Below, in pieces: positions 33,390 to 42,463 of a stretch of DNA of 64,000 bases. The notes under the pieces are model-generated. The model worked only from the letters and a program-made list of their open reading frames with translations, searched no databases and was not told the DNA's origin. The first letter of the stretch is position 1. Each line of letters starts with the position of its first letter. Source of the stretch: Fluviicola sp. GTDB lineage: Bacteria > Bacteroidota > Bacteroidia > Flavobacteriales_D > Crocinitomicaceae. The position numbers and the translations under genes were made by a program. The stretch spans positions 1 to 64,000 of the forward strand of contig JAGOAZ010000004.1 in assembly GCA_017983675.1 (NCBI GenBank), in the 5' to 3' direction.

Positions 33390-34931
33390 ATGCAAGCAAA
33401 GATTCTTTGGGCAGACGATGAAATCGACTATTTAAAACCTCACGTATTATTTTTAGAATCGAAAGGTTACTCGATTGATCTCATCAACAATGGATCAGAG
33501 GCTGTTGAAATGTGCCGTGAAAACAGTTACGACATTGTTTTTTTAGATGAAAATATGCCAGGAATTTCTGGATTGGAAACCTTGTCTCAAATCAAAGAAG
33601 AACATCCGCAATTGCCAATCGTCATGATAACAAAATCAGAAGAAGAATCGATTATGGAAGAAGCGATTGGTAGTAAAATTGCGGATTATCTTATAAAACC
33701 GGTTCATCCCAATCAATTATTGTTGTGTTTGAAGAAAAACTTGGATCACCGTAAATTAGTTTCTCAAAAAACCAATTCCAATTACCAACAAGAATTCCGT
33801 CAATTAGGCATGCAGCTGAATGGCCGATTGAATGCGGAAGAATGGAAAGATGTTTTCAAGAAATTGACGTTTTGGGACTTGGAATTTCAAGGATTGCAAG
33901 ATCAAGGAATGCGTGAAATTTTAAATGCGCAACGCAAAGAGGCGAACGATTTATTTTGTCGTTTTGTCGAAAACAACTACGAAGATTGGTTTGATGGCGA
34001 TGATGATGCACCTGATATGGTTCATCAATTGCTGCGCGAACGTGTTTTTCCATTATTGGATGAACCAGTTTATTTGTTGGTGATTGATAACTTGCGTTAC
34101 GACCAATGGCAAGTCTTGAAACCAATCATTTCGGCCTATTTCACGATAGAAAAAGAAGATATTGTTTATTCCATTTTACCTACAGCGACACATTATGCAC
34201 GAAATGCACTTTTCGCTGGTGTTATGCCGTCAGAAATTGCAAAACGTTTTCCAAATCATTGGTTGAACGAGGAAGATGAAGGCGGAAAAAACATGCAAGA
34301 AGCTGTTTTTTTAGAAGGAAATTTAAAGCGTAACGGTAAAAATGTCAAATGGTCGTACAACAAAATAACCAACCTAGATGCTGGAAAGAGATTAGTAGAT
34401 AATTTTCACACCTTGAAAGAAAATCAACTCAATGCAATTGTGTACAATTTTGTGGATATGCTTTCGCACGCCCGAACAGAAATGGACATGATCAAGGAAT
34501 TGGCAAGTGACGAAGCAGCTTATCGTTCGTTAACTGTTTCATGGTTTGAGCATTCACCACTACAGGAAATTATCAAGAAAATTGCTGACCGCAAAGGGAA
34601 ATTGGTTATTACTACCGATCACGGAACTGTTCGCGTAACAAATCCAGTAAAAATTGTAGGCGATAAAAGTACCAACACCAATTTACGTTATAAAACAGGT
34701 CGAAACTTGAATTACAAGGAAAAAGACGTGTTTGCAATAAGTAATCCTGAAAGTGTTGGTTTGCCCAAATCACGCCTCTCAAGTGAGTTTGTGTTTGCTC
34801 GTGAGCATGACTTTTTAGTTTACCCGAATAATTACAATCATTTTGTACATTATTTCATGGATTCTTTCCAACATGGTGGAATTTCAATGGAAGAAATGTT
34901 GATTCCTTTTGTAATTTTACAGGCAAAATGA
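33390..34931 (+). CDS. porX: T9SS response regulator PorX (receiver + PglZ domain)
   Basis: This 513-residue protein has an N-terminal receiver domain (about 1-120) with the acidic pair DDE at 9-11, phosphoacceptor Asp at about 53 (IVFLDENMPG) and Lys in YLIKPVHP (about 103). A helical linker and a PglZ/alkaline-phosphatase-superfamily domain (about 200-513) follow. That domain has metal and catalytic motifs LVIDNLRYDQW, PTATHYARNALFAG and VITTDHGTV. PorX with the kinase PorY controls T9SS gene expression, and the PglZ part hydrolyses oligonucleotides in characterised homologues. No porY is in the window. It overlaps tsaE by 4 bases. Confidence 0.95.
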   Translation: MQAKILWADDEIDYLKPHVLFLESKGYSIDLINNGSEAVEMCRENSYDIVFLDENMPGISGLETLSQIKEEHPQLPIVMITKSEEESIMEEAIGSKIADYLIKPVHPNQLLLCLKKNLDHRKLVSQKTNSNYQQEFRQLGMQLNGRLNAEEWKDVFKKLTFWDLEFQGLQDQGMREILNAQRKEANDLFCRFVENNYEDWFDGDDDAPDMVHQLLRERVFPLLDEPVYLLVIDNLRYDQWQVLKPIISAYFTIEKEDIVYSILPTATHYARNALFAGVMPSEIAKRFPNHWLNEEDEGGKNMQEAVFLEGNLKRNGKNVKWSYNKITNLDAGKRLVDNFHTLKENQLNAIVYNFVDMLSHARTEMDMIKELASDEAAYRSLTVSWFEHSPLQEIIKKIADRKGKLVITTDHGTVRVTNPVKIVGDKSTNTNLRYKTGRNLNYKEKDVFAISNPESVGLPKSRLSSEFVFAREHDFLVYPNNYNHFVHYFMDSFQHGGISMEEMLIPFVILQAK

Positions 34932-35356
34932 GTGAAATAGTTGTACATGATTTAGCCGATTTACCTTTTGCGGCGAAACAATTTTTAGAATTAATTGGGC
35001 AGCAAAAGATTGTTTTATTTCGCGCAGAAATGGGCGCTGGAAAGACGACATTCATCAATGCTGTTCTTCGTGCAATGGGCATTCAGCAAACAGAAGGCTC
35101 ACCGACTTATTCCATTGTTCATTCATATGATTCACCTTATTTTGGTGAAATTTTTCATTTTGATTTATACCGATTACAATCATTAGAAGAAGCCCTTGCT
35201 ATTGGTATTGAAGAGATGATTTATTCTGATGCATATTGCTTTATTGAATGGCCAACTATTGTGCTCGATATTTTACCTGAAAATATTATTGATGTTGCAA
35301 TTTCAGTTTCTGAAAATGGAGACAGAATCATAATTGTTAATGATTTGTTAAAATAA
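34928..35356 (+). CDS. tsaE: tRNA threonylcarbamoyladenosine biosynthesis ATPase TsaE
   Basis: This 142-residue protein has the P-loop FRAEMGAGKTTFINAVL (about residues 35-51), the GSPTYSIVHSY motif (about 61-71) and FHFDLYRL (about 79-86), followed by CFIEWP. TsaE is the ATPase of the TsaBDE complex that makes t6A37 in tRNAs reading ANN codons. The ATGA overlap with porX implies coupled translation. The next native gene in many relatives is ald, but here about 1.5 kb of other DNA intervenes. Confidence 0.95.
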   Translation: MSEIVVHDLADLPFAAKQFLELIGQQKIVLFRAEMGAGKTTFINAVLRAMGIQQTEGSPTYSIVHSYDSPYFGEIFHFDLYRLQSLEEALAIGIEEMIYSDAYCFIEWPTIVLDILPENIIDVAISVSENGDRIIIVNDLLK

Positions 35357-35388
35357 CGCATACTCCTTATTTTAAAAGGGTTTTAATT

Positions 35389-35655
35389 GTGTAATTTCAA
35401 AGTTAAGTATCGTGTAATTTCAAATTTATTAATTACGCAATTTCAAAGTTATATGTTGTGTAATTTCAAAATAATAAGTTATGTATTTTCAAAATATATT
35501 ACTATTTTATTTGAAAGTTTAATATTGTGTAATTTCAAAATATTATGTCTGTATTTTTAAAATAATATTACGTGTAATATAAAAATAACTATATTTGTTT
35601 TTTCAAAATAGGTTGATTGTTTTTTTAAAATAACTAATTGTTTTATTTTAAAATT
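35389..35655 (+). repeat. Degenerate tandem array, 12 units with a 23-bp period
   Basis: The 325-base gap 35357-35681 is almost entirely this array. Each unit is an 11-base block near GTAATTTCAAA plus about 12 variable, A/T-only or nearly so, bases. Unit anchors are 35391, 35414, 35437, 35460, 35483, 35506, 35529, 35551, 35574, 35597, 35619 and about 35642, so spacings are 23 six times, then 22 or 23. The first seven keep the block well; the last five decay towards T-tract plus AAA. The array ends about 30 bases before the ATPase start. Confidence 0.85.
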
Positions 35656-35681
35656 GCATCGAGATCAAATCAATTAAATAG

Positions 35682-36848
35682 ATGGTTATGAGTGTTTTAC
35701 GGACGATAAAAAAAGAAATGGATATTTACAAGCAAAAGTATCCAATCTTGGCATTGACAGGTCCGCGGCAATCTGGGAAAACTACATTTTTGAAAAAGGA
35801 TTTTGCTGATTACCGTTATGTCAATCTTGAAAATCCCGATTTCAGAAGTTTTGCTGAAGAAGATCCGAATGGTTTTTTAAAAAAATACGATAAATACGTC
35901 ATCTTTGATGAAGTTCAGCGTGTTCCGTTTCTGTTTTCTTATTTACAGACAAAAGTAGATGAGGATCAAATTATGGGACAATATATTATTTCTGGTTCGC
36001 AAAATTTCCATTTATTGCAGAACATCACGCAAAGTTTAGCTGGTCGCGTGGCGATTTTTAAATTACTACCCTTTGATATCAGTGAAATGCGTTCTGCGGA
36101 TTTATTACCAGATGATTACGCTGTACTTGTTCAAAGAGGAAGTTACCCTGCAATTTATGACAGAGATATTGCTTCAAAAGTTTTTTACTCCAATTATATT
36201 CAAACGTATATTGAAAGAGATTTATCAGAATTAATTCATGTTAAAGATTTGCGCTTGTTTCGAAATTTCATATCACTTTGCGCTGGTCGAGCTGGTCAAT
36301 TATTGAATTTGAATGCGTTGGCAAATGAATGTGGAATTTCTCAACCGACAGCCAAAGCTTGGTTATCTGTATTGGAGAGTAGTTTTATTGTTTTTCAAAT
36401 TCAACCTTATTTTTCAAACTTTAATAAGCGAATTACAAAAAGTTCCAAGCTGTTTTTCTATGATTCCGGCTTGCTATCTTTTTTATTGAAAATAAAAGAT
36501 GCTGACAGCTTGAAAATCAGCAAACACAAAGGAGCTGTTTTTGAAAATTTCATAGTTTCAGAGTTTGTTAAATTGAATTATCACCAAAATAAATTGCGGG
36601 ACATATTCTTTTGGCGTGATGCAGTTGGTCATGAAGTCGATCTTATTTGGCAAGATGACGAACAGTTGCATTTGATGGAAATCAAAGCATCTGAAACGAT
36701 TGTTCCATCCATGTTCAAAGGTTTGGAATATTTTGATAGCAAAGCAGCGTCGTTGGTGAAATCAAAAATGTTAGTACACACAGGTTCGTTTCATCAAGAT
36801 AGAACAACTGTTGTTGTACAGAGTTGGTCCAATTTAGATGCGGTATAA
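35682..36848 (+). CDS. AAA ATPase with DUF4143 and a PD-(D/E)xK-like C-terminal domain
   Basis: This 388-residue protein has Walker A ALTGPRQSGKTT (about residues 24-35), Walker B KYVIFDEVQRVP (about 71-82) and the sensor IISGSQNF. A DUF4143 region (about 190-370) has a helix-turn-helix-like NECGISQPTAKAWLSVLE. The C-terminal stretch GHEVDLIWQDDEQLHLMEIK looks like a restriction-endonuclease-fold core (D..x10..E-K), though nuclease activity is not established for this family. These ATPases are common, often multicopy accessory genes of unknown role. It sits between tsaE and ald behind the 23-bp array; start 35682 or the second Met 35688. Confidence 0.85.
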   Translation: MVMSVLRTIKKEMDIYKQKYPILALTGPRQSGKTTFLKKDFADYRYVNLENPDFRSFAEEDPNGFLKKYDKYVIFDEVQRVPFLFSYLQTKVDEDQIMGQYIISGSQNFHLLQNITQSLAGRVAIFKLLPFDISEMRSADLLPDDYAVLVQRGSYPAIYDRDIASKVFYSNYIQTYIERDLSELIHVKDLRLFRNFISLCAGRAGQLLNLNALANECGISQPTAKAWLSVLESSFIVFQIQPYFSNFNKRITKSSKLFFYDSGLLSFLLKIKDADSLKISKHKGAVFENFIVSEFVKLNYHQNKLRDIFFWRDAVGHEVDLIWQDDEQLHLMEIKASETIVPSMFKGLEYFDSKAASLVKSKMLVHTGSFHQDRTTVVVQSWSNLDAV

Positions 36849-36856
36849 TTCATTTT

Positions 36857-36890
36857 TTTGAAGAATGAAACAAGAAATATCGTAACTTCG
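36857..36890 (+). promoter_or_regulatory. Possible promoter of ald
   Basis: TTTG at 36857-36860 and TAACTTCG at 36883-36890 (one mismatch from TAnnTTTG) are 22 bases apart. The ald ATG is at 36918. Confidence 0.4.
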
Positions 36891-36917
36891 TAATGCATCA
36901 CATCGAAAGGTACTAGT

Positions 36918-38144
36918 ATGATTAAGGATCCAGAATTATTAAAGCAATTATTGAAAGAAGGAAACATCCTTCCAATGGAAGAAATGTTGGAAATTTCTAA
37001 AAAGAAAGGTAGCTTAATAATTGGGATACCTAAAGAAACTTCTTTTCAAGAAAAACGAGTTGCATTAGTTCCAGAAGCAGTTTCATTTTTAATTACGAAT
37101 GGTCATCAAGTGCGTATTGAACAGAATGCAGGTGCTGCGAGTCATTTTTCGGATCAAGAATACAGTGAAGCAGGTGCAGAAATTTGCCCTAGTGCAAAAG
37201 ATGTTTTTCAATGTGATATCATTTTAAAAGTAACTCCTCCTTCTGAAGAAGAGGTCGATTATATGCCAGGAAGTCAAACATTGATTTCTGCTTTGCAATT
37301 AAGTATTCAACCAAAAATTATCCTTCAAAAGTTAATTAACAAGAAAATTACAGCTGTATCTTGGGATTACATCCGCGATAGTGAAGGTGTTTTTCCTGTT
37401 GTTCGATCGATGGGAGAAATTGCAGGTACGACTTCGATTTTAATTGCTGGTGAATTGTTATCCTCATTTAATGATGGAAAGGGTATGATGCTTGGCGGCA
37501 TTGCAGGCGTTCAACCAACAGAAGTAGTTGTCATTGGCGCAGGAACAGTTGGCGAGTATGCAACTCGTTCAGCATTAGGATTAGGGGCTTCTGTGAAAGT
37601 TTTCGATAACAGTTTATCGCGCTTAAGAAGATTGCAAAACGATATTGGAACGCGTGTTTACACTTCCGTTTTACAACCAAAAGTGTTGGCAAAAGCTGTG
37701 ATGCGTGCAGATGTTGTTATCGGTGCAATTCGTTCATCAATTGGCAGAACTCCATGTGTTGTATCTGAAGAAATGATTCAAAACATGAAAGAAGGTTCTG
37801 TAATAGTTGACGTGAGTATTGATCAAGGAGGTTGTTTCGAAACATCGCGCATTACGAATCACAACGACCCAACTTTTGTGAAACATGGGATTGTCCATTA
37901 TTGTGTGCCGAATATCGCATCACGTGTACCACGAACGGCTTCTTTTGCCTTGTCAAATATCTTTGCGCCAATTCTTATGTCAATGGGCGATTCGGGAGGT
38001 TGTCAAGATTTAATTCGCAACGATCATGGATTCCGATCGGGAGTTTATATCTATCGAGGAATTTTAGTAAGCGAAGTTTTAGGGAAGGTATTTGATTTAA
38101 AATACAAAGATATTGAACTGATAATTATGGGTTTAAAAGGGTAG
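36918..38144 (+). CDS. ald: Alanine dehydrogenase / transhydrogenase-alpha-like protein
   Basis: This 408-residue protein has the alanine dehydrogenase/PntA fold. The N-terminal substrate domain opens GIPKETSFQEKRVALVPE (about residues 35-52), with VTPPSEEEVD further on. The NAD-binding part has GGIAGVQPTEVVVIGAGTVGEYA (cited by its IGAGTVGEYA motif, about 207-216) and VIVDVSIDQGGCFETSR (about 294-310), with HYCVPNIASRVPRTAS. It interconverts alanine and pyruvate plus ammonia. It is longer than the roughly 370-residue classical Ald owing to about 30 N-terminal residues, a form I associate with Bacteroidota. Confidence 0.9.
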   Translation: MIKDPELLKQLLKEGNILPMEEMLEISKKKGSLIIGIPKETSFQEKRVALVPEAVSFLITNGHQVRIEQNAGAASHFSDQEYSEAGAEICPSAKDVFQCDIILKVTPPSEEEVDYMPGSQTLISALQLSIQPKIILQKLINKKITAVSWDYIRDSEGVFPVVRSMGEIAGTTSILIAGELLSSFNDGKGMMLGGIAGVQPTEVVVIGAGTVGEYATRSALGLGASVKVFDNSLSRLRRLQNDIGTRVYTSVLQPKVLAKAVMRADVVIGAIRSSIGRTPCVVSEEMIQNMKEGSVIVDVSIDQGGCFETSRITNHNDPTFVKHGIVHYCVPNIASRVPRTASFALSNIFAPILMSMGDSGGCQDLIRNDHGFRSGVYIYRGILVSEVLGKVFDLKYKDIELIIMGLKG

Positions 38145-39935
38145 TTAATAGTCAGAAAAACGTTCCCATACACTTTCGTAGTTGTTGGAGTTCTCAAAAT
38201 GACGAATTAATTCACTGTAAAATTTATCACCGCCGATTGTTGCACTATCACCAATCAAGTAACATTTCTTTTTTGCACGAGAAATCGCAACGTTTGTTCT
38301 GCGGTAATCTTTTAAAAAACCGATTTCTTGCTCTTCGTTACTTCTCGTGAAACAAATAACAATGTTCTCCATTTCACTCCCTTGAACGGCATCTATTGTA
38401 GCAACGTTCCAAGTTGGACCTAAAACTGTTTTTAATGCAGCTATTTGAGCGCTATAGGGGGAAAGAATGATTGTCTCTTTCGGATCAAATCTATCTACCA
38501 AAAGCAATTGTTGAATGACAGAAACAGCTGAACTATTCGAAATGCTCCCGCTCAATTCATTCCTTGTTTCTCCTTCTCCAAATCCTGCCAGATCGATAAA
38601 ACGAATTGTTCCCTCCGAAAGAGTTGAAGGTGTTTGTAATTGATTGTTGTAAAAATAGGGATTGATAAGGTCTACAATTGCTGGAGCCATTCGGTATTGC
38701 GTATTGAGCAACAACGGTGGTGACAGTTGTGTGACCTGTTCCAATAAACTCATTCCAAGACCTAAACGCTTTGCTTTCTCCGAAAAAACGACTGGAGGTA
38801 ATTGTTGTGGGTCGCCACATAAAACGAATTGTTTTCCAAAAGAAGCGCATAACCATGCTAAAGGCGCAAGAGCTTGTCCAGCTTCATCGATAATGACATA
38901 ATCTGTCACAAAATCTTTTGGTAATTCATTAAATAAAGCAACGGGTGTCCCAGCAATGATAGGAACATTTTCCAGTAATGAAAGAATTGTTGCACGTTTT
39001 ATTTGCCTTATTTCTTTGCGTAATTGCCGGAGTTCATTGCGTGCATTTCTTTTTTCTTCAGCTAATTCTTTGGAAAAACTCCGACTATGTTTGTTCGCAA
39101 TGTGACTTGCTTGTTGGAGCGATTTTTCCAAATGTGCTAAAACTTTTGCTTGACTTCCCTTTTCGAGATAACCGTCAATGGTATATGCTAATAAGCGTTC
39201 ATCAAATTTTGTTTCATTCCCTATCCGAAGAACAGGTGTACCAAGTGAAATCAATTTGAGACAAAGTTGATCTACTGCAGTATTACTTGGGGCAGCGATA
39301 ATCACTTTTTTATCTCGTTTGATAATTTCCTGAATAGCTATTGCTAAGGTGTGTGATTTTCCCGTTCCAGGAGGACCTTGAATGACAGTTGTTTGTTTGT
39401 CAGATAAGATAGCGCCCACAACGTTTTGTTGTGATTCATTTAACGAAGCATGCAAAAAAGCAGTTGCGTTTTCCGTAAGCTCAAAATCACTTCGAAACAC
39501 GTCAATTTGGGGATGTTCTTTAACTATTTTCACCCCCAAACGCATGGCAGTTAATGTTCTGTCGTCGGGGATGTAATGGACAGCAATGGTTTTTACATCA
39601 TCTGGTAATTCCTCTGTAAGAAAGATACTTCCATTTTGAGCTTCTAATTCTACAAGTCGACCCTTTAAGAGCTTGTTGTCAACTGAAATTGCAACTTGAC
39701 ATCCTTTTTTAAAATACGCGTCATTAATAGGGTATGATGTTTGAAAAACAATTGTTTCTCCTTCGTCCGTTGCAACTTGTTGTTTAATAGTTACAGGAGA
39801 CAGAACCAACCCTAATTTGCGCAATTCATTAAGTGGAAGTACCGCCTGTTTTTTTTCTTCTTCGTATTGAAATTGAATTTCCGCTTCAACGGCTTGCGCA
39901 AGTTGTTCGGTATATGTTTGCCAATCAAATTGCAT
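38145..39935 (-). CDS. Superfamily 1 DNA/RNA helicase (SMUBP2/Upf1-like)
   Basis: This 596-residue helicase has an N-terminal beta-rich domain (about 1-150), then AAA_11/AAA_12 cores. Motif I is VIQGPPGTGKSHTLAIA (about residues 184-200) and motif Ia AAPSNTAVDQL. Motif II is YVIIDEAGQAL, motif III CGDPQQLPPVV, then LNTQYRMAP, motif V TIDAVQGSEMENIV and motif VI RRTNVAISRAKKK (about 546-558). A coiled, charged segment at about 285-325 (RNELRQLRKEIRQIKR) is inserted. It unwinds nucleic acid; whether DNA or RNA is not clear. Its start overlaps the stop of the ABC permease by one base. Confidence 0.9.
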   Translation of the reverse strand: MQFDWQTYTEQLAQAVEAEIQFQYEEEKKQAVLPLNELRKLGLVLSPVTIKQQVATDEGETIVFQTSYPINDAYFKKGCQVAISVDNKLLKGRLVELEAQNGSIFLTEELPDDVKTIAVHYIPDDRTLTAMRLGVKIVKEHPQIDVFRSDFELTENATAFLHASLNESQQNVVGAILSDKQTTVIQGPPGTGKSHTLAIAIQEIIKRDKKVIIAAPSNTAVDQLCLKLISLGTPVLRIGNETKFDERLLAYTIDGYLEKGSQAKVLAHLEKSLQQASHIANKHSRSFSKELAEEKRNARNELRQLRKEIRQIKRATILSLLENVPIIAGTPVALFNELPKDFVTDYVIIDEAGQALAPLAWLCASFGKQFVLCGDPQQLPPVVFSEKAKRLGLGMSLLEQVTQLSPPLLLNTQYRMAPAIVDLINPYFYNNQLQTPSTLSEGTIRFIDLAGFGEGETRNELSGSISNSSAVSVIQQLLLVDRFDPKETIILSPYSAQIAALKTVLGPTWNVATIDAVQGSEMENIVICFTRSNEEQEIGFLKDYRRTNVAISRAKKKCYLIGDSATIGGDKFYSELIRHFENSNNYESVWERFSDY

Positions 39936-41128
39936 TAGGCAATTAATGTTGATTCGCTTTCAAACTTCTTATACGAAAGGAAAATCGCACCAATTGCAAA
40001 TAAAACCATGATACCAAATGAAAGTGCGACCAAATGCCATTCCAATGTTCCTGCCATTAATTCTTTTGTTGCTAAAACAATGTTTACAATAGGAATCATT
40101 GCTGTCATTTCATTCAATTCAAATCCTGGGAAAACCCCACTCATTGCGGGTAAAACTACAAGGATGTTTAACGGAGATAAGAGGCTTTGTGCTTCTTTGA
40201 ACGTTTTAGCACGAACAGTGATGACAATCATTAGACCTGCGAAAAACACAACCAATGGAAGTAATAACAAATAGAGCATGCCAATAAATGCAGGAGAAAG
40301 GATGTCTTTTATCGCTGCTAATATTTCGGGGTTTTCAACAAGATCAAACACTTCAATGGATAGATATATTCCGATAAAACTAAATGTTGACGCCATTAAT
40401 CCTGAAAAAACAACAACGCCCATTTTCCCAAACAATATTTTCCAACGTGCAACAGGAACAGTTAACAAGGTTTCGATTGTTCCACGTTCGCGTTCGCCTG
40501 TAAACAAATCGATTGCTGGGAACATACACCCCATGAATGCAAAAGATATGATCAAATAAGGTAAAAATCCCCCAATTAATTTCCCAATCATCTCTTGGTT
40601 TGAAGCAACATTGGTGTATTTTTTGGCAATTGGATTAATTGTTGATTCATTGATTTTTAACGTTTTGTAGCGTTCTTTTTGCCATTTATTATGAATGTAA
40701 TCCAAGTAATTATCAGCACGATCTTGCATTCCTAAATCTGTTCCGTCATGAAAAACAGTGACGGATATTGGTTGCATTTTTTCTTTCAATTCAGCGACAT
40801 TCGTTGGGACATAGAATCCGATTTGAATGGAATCGTTCTTCAAATCCGTTTTCATGGAACTTGAATCCTTGTAGTAAACAAATGATTTCGCTCCCAATGT
40901 TTTTGGCACATTTTTCAATTCTTGCATCAACTCATTTTGATTTGAAACGACACCTATTGTTAAGGGTTTTTCAGCAGCTTCTTGCTCAAAATTGTGCGAA
41001 ATTTTAGTTACAACTGATAAAATTAGCGGTAAAACAAGCGTTGGAATAATGATCATCATTCGAACAGTTCTTTTATCACGCAGGGTGTCTTTTAATTCTT
41101 TGAGAAATATAGTAAATATCATAATCAA
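39935..41128 (-). CDS. ABC-2 type transporter permease (NatB-like)
   Basis: This 397-residue protein has one N-terminal span (about 23-43), a large extracytoplasmic loop (about 50-185, including VTVFHDGTD), then five or six spans beginning about 190. The cytoplasmic motif FTGERERGTIETLLTVPVARWKILFGK (cited by GERERGTIETLL, about 215-226) is typical of NatB/ABC-2 exporters. It pairs with the ATPase whose gene ends at 41125, overlapping this ORF's first 4 bases. NatAB exports sodium in Bacillus; here the substrate is unknown. Confidence 0.9.
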   Translation of the reverse strand: MIMIFTIFLKELKDTLRDKRTVRMMIIIPTLVLPLILSVVTKISHNFEQEAAEKPLTIGVVSNQNELMQELKNVPKTLGAKSFVYYKDSSSMKTDLKNDSIQIGFYVPTNVAELKEKMQPISVTVFHDGTDLGMQDRADNYLDYIHNKWQKERYKTLKINESTINPIAKKYTNVASNQEMIGKLIGGFLPYLIISFAFMGCMFPAIDLFTGERERGTIETLLTVPVARWKILFGKMGVVVFSGLMASTFSFIGIYLSIEVFDLVENPEILAAIKDILSPAFIGMLYLLLLPLVVFFAGLMIVITVRAKTFKEAQSLLSPLNILVVLPAMSGVFPGFELNEMTAMIPIVNIVLATKELMAGTLEWHLVALSFGIMVLFAIGAIFLSYKKFESESTLIA

Positions 41129-41895
41129 TTGATTGTTTCTTGTTGGACAATGCGAATAAACTCTGCTGTTAAATTAGGTGCAAGCATTTGATTTCTAAAA
41201 GCTTCCATGGTGTCATTGAATAAAACTTTGCCTTTATGGATAATGGTGATATCGTCGCACAACAAATCAACTTCTCCCATAATATGGGATGAAAAGATAA
41301 CTGTTTTTCCTTCGTTTTTACAATTTTGAATCAAACGAATAATGTTTTCTGCAGTTATCACATCTAGTCCACTTGTTGGTTCATCGAAAATTACAACTTG
41401 GGGATCGTGTATCATGGTGCGACAAATCGATACTTTTTGTTTCATCCCCGTACTCAATTTACCAATGCGCTTGTCTTTGAAAGCATGCATGTCCAATAAA
41501 TCGAATAATTCATTTTTGCGCTTGTCAATGAGGTTTTTAGAAACACCGTATAATTTCCCGAAATAATCGATTAATTCATTGGGAGTCAAACGTGCATAAA
41601 GTCCCGCAGAACCTGTTAAAAAGCCAATTTGACTGCGTGCTTCACCTGGACTTTTCGTTACATCGATTCCATTGATAGTTATCGTTCCTTTGCTTGGTTT
41701 GAAAATGGTAGACAACATACGAAGCGTTGTTGTTTTTCCAGCACCGTTCGCGCCCAACAAAGCATGAACGCGTCCAGGTTGACATTCAAAAGAAACGTCA
41801 TCGACAGCTAAGACTGTTTTTTCTTTTGTCCCGAATTCCTTTTGTTGTTTTTTAGAAAGGTCAAAAGATTTTGATAGATTTTTTACGACAATCAT
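41125..41895 (-). CDS. ABC transporter ATP-binding protein (NatA-like)
   Basis: This 256-residue nucleotide-binding domain has Walker [17 protein letters not shown] (about residues 47-62), Q-loop [17 protein letters not shown], signature [19 protein letters not shown] (about 142-160), Walker [14 protein letters not shown] (about 163-175) and the switch histidine in [11 protein letters not shown]. The signature is LSTGM instead of LSGGQ, as is usual in NatA-type exporters. It forms the energising half of the exporter with the next gene. The three genes down to the helicase overlap by 1-4 bases and form one operon. Confidence 0.93.
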   Translation of the reverse strand: MIVVKNLSKSFDLSKKQQKEFGTKEKTVLAVDDVSFECQPGRVHALLGANGAGKTTTLRMLSTIFKPSKGTITINGIDVTKSPGEARSQIGFLTGSAGLYARLTPNELIDYFGKLYGVSKNLIDKRKNELFDLLDMHAFKDKRIGKLSTGMKQKVSICRTMIHDPQVVIFDEPTSGLDVITAENIIRLIQNCKNEGKTVIFSSHIMGEVDLLCDDITIIHKGKVLFNDTMEAFRNQMLAPNLTAEFIRIVQQETIN

Positions 41896-41925
41896 TTGTA
41901 CAAATTGAACTACTAATATACAAAG

Positions 41926-42327
41926 TCAAATTGAATATTGTCGTTTCTTTTTGTGAATTTTTTGAATTTCGATTGAACAAATCACCCAATAAAAGATAGT
42001 CAAGATGGTTCCAATGATTAGACAGGAGGAAATAAAGAAATCTTCGAAATCACTAGCATCTTCGGTAAAGAAGAAAACGACTAATCCCATAATTTCTAAA
42101 ACTAATTGAACAATAAGGACATAGCTGTACCAACTACGCGCTGTTTTTAAATACCAAAATTCTTTTTTTGCAGGTAAGTGAAGAAATAAACTCATGATTT
42201 GTGAAAAGGCAATTCCTGTCGCACCAATGTAAAATCCCATCCAAAAATTTGAATAGAAGGCAATGAACGTACCGAAAATTGGTAACAATAACTGGATAAA
42301 TAAATCGAGTCGTTTGAGGTAAAGCAT
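41926..42327 (-). CDS. Hypothetical four-span membrane protein
   Basis: The start is placed at 42327 (MLYLKRLDLF), because the Met at 42366 lies upstream of the -7 box at 42345-42352. The 133-residue protein has four hydrophobic segments of about 18-22 residues and a basic C-terminal tail (IQKIHKKKRQYSI). I see no family motif. An inner-membrane location with both ends cytoplasmic is likely from the positive-inside pattern. It is 30 bases upstream of the ABC ATPase in the same direction, so it may share that operon or start it. Confidence 0.65.
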   Translation of the reverse strand: MLYLKRLDLFIQLLLPIFGTFIAFYSNFWMGFYIGATGIAFSQIMSLFLHLPAKKEFWYLKTARSWYSYVLIVQLVLEIMGLVVFFFTEDASDFEDFFISSCLIIGTILTIFYWVICSIEIQKIHKKKRQYSI

Positions 42328-42344
42328 GTGTGTGTTCTGTTGTT

Positions 42345-42352
42345 CAAATATA
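42345..42352 (-). promoter_or_regulatory. -7 box of the four-span protein gene
   Basis: Reads TATATTTG on the minus strand, 18 bases before the ATG at 42327. It argues against the longer frame starting at 42366. Confidence 0.55.
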
Positions 42353-42382
42353 TAACATTTTTTCACATTTTAAAATAAATTC

Positions 42383-42414
42383 AAAAAAAGAGACTATCAA
42401 AAACGATAGTCTCT
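42383..42414 (-). terminator. Terminator after the FKBP gene
   Basis: AGAGACTATC (42389-42398) pairs with GATAGTCTCT (42405-42414) with a six-base loop. A run of T follows on the minus strand (42389-42383). It lies 50 bases past the FKBP stop. Confidence 0.9.
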
Positions 42415-42463
42415 ATGAAAAAAATATAAATTTCGCTAGTTAAAGTGCGAATACTTTTAGCTA

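Noticed and set aside
35389-35655. CRISPR array
   Set aside because: Blocks are 11 bases with 12-base A/T-rich intervals, far too short for repeats and spacers. No cas genes are present and the blocks decay gradually.
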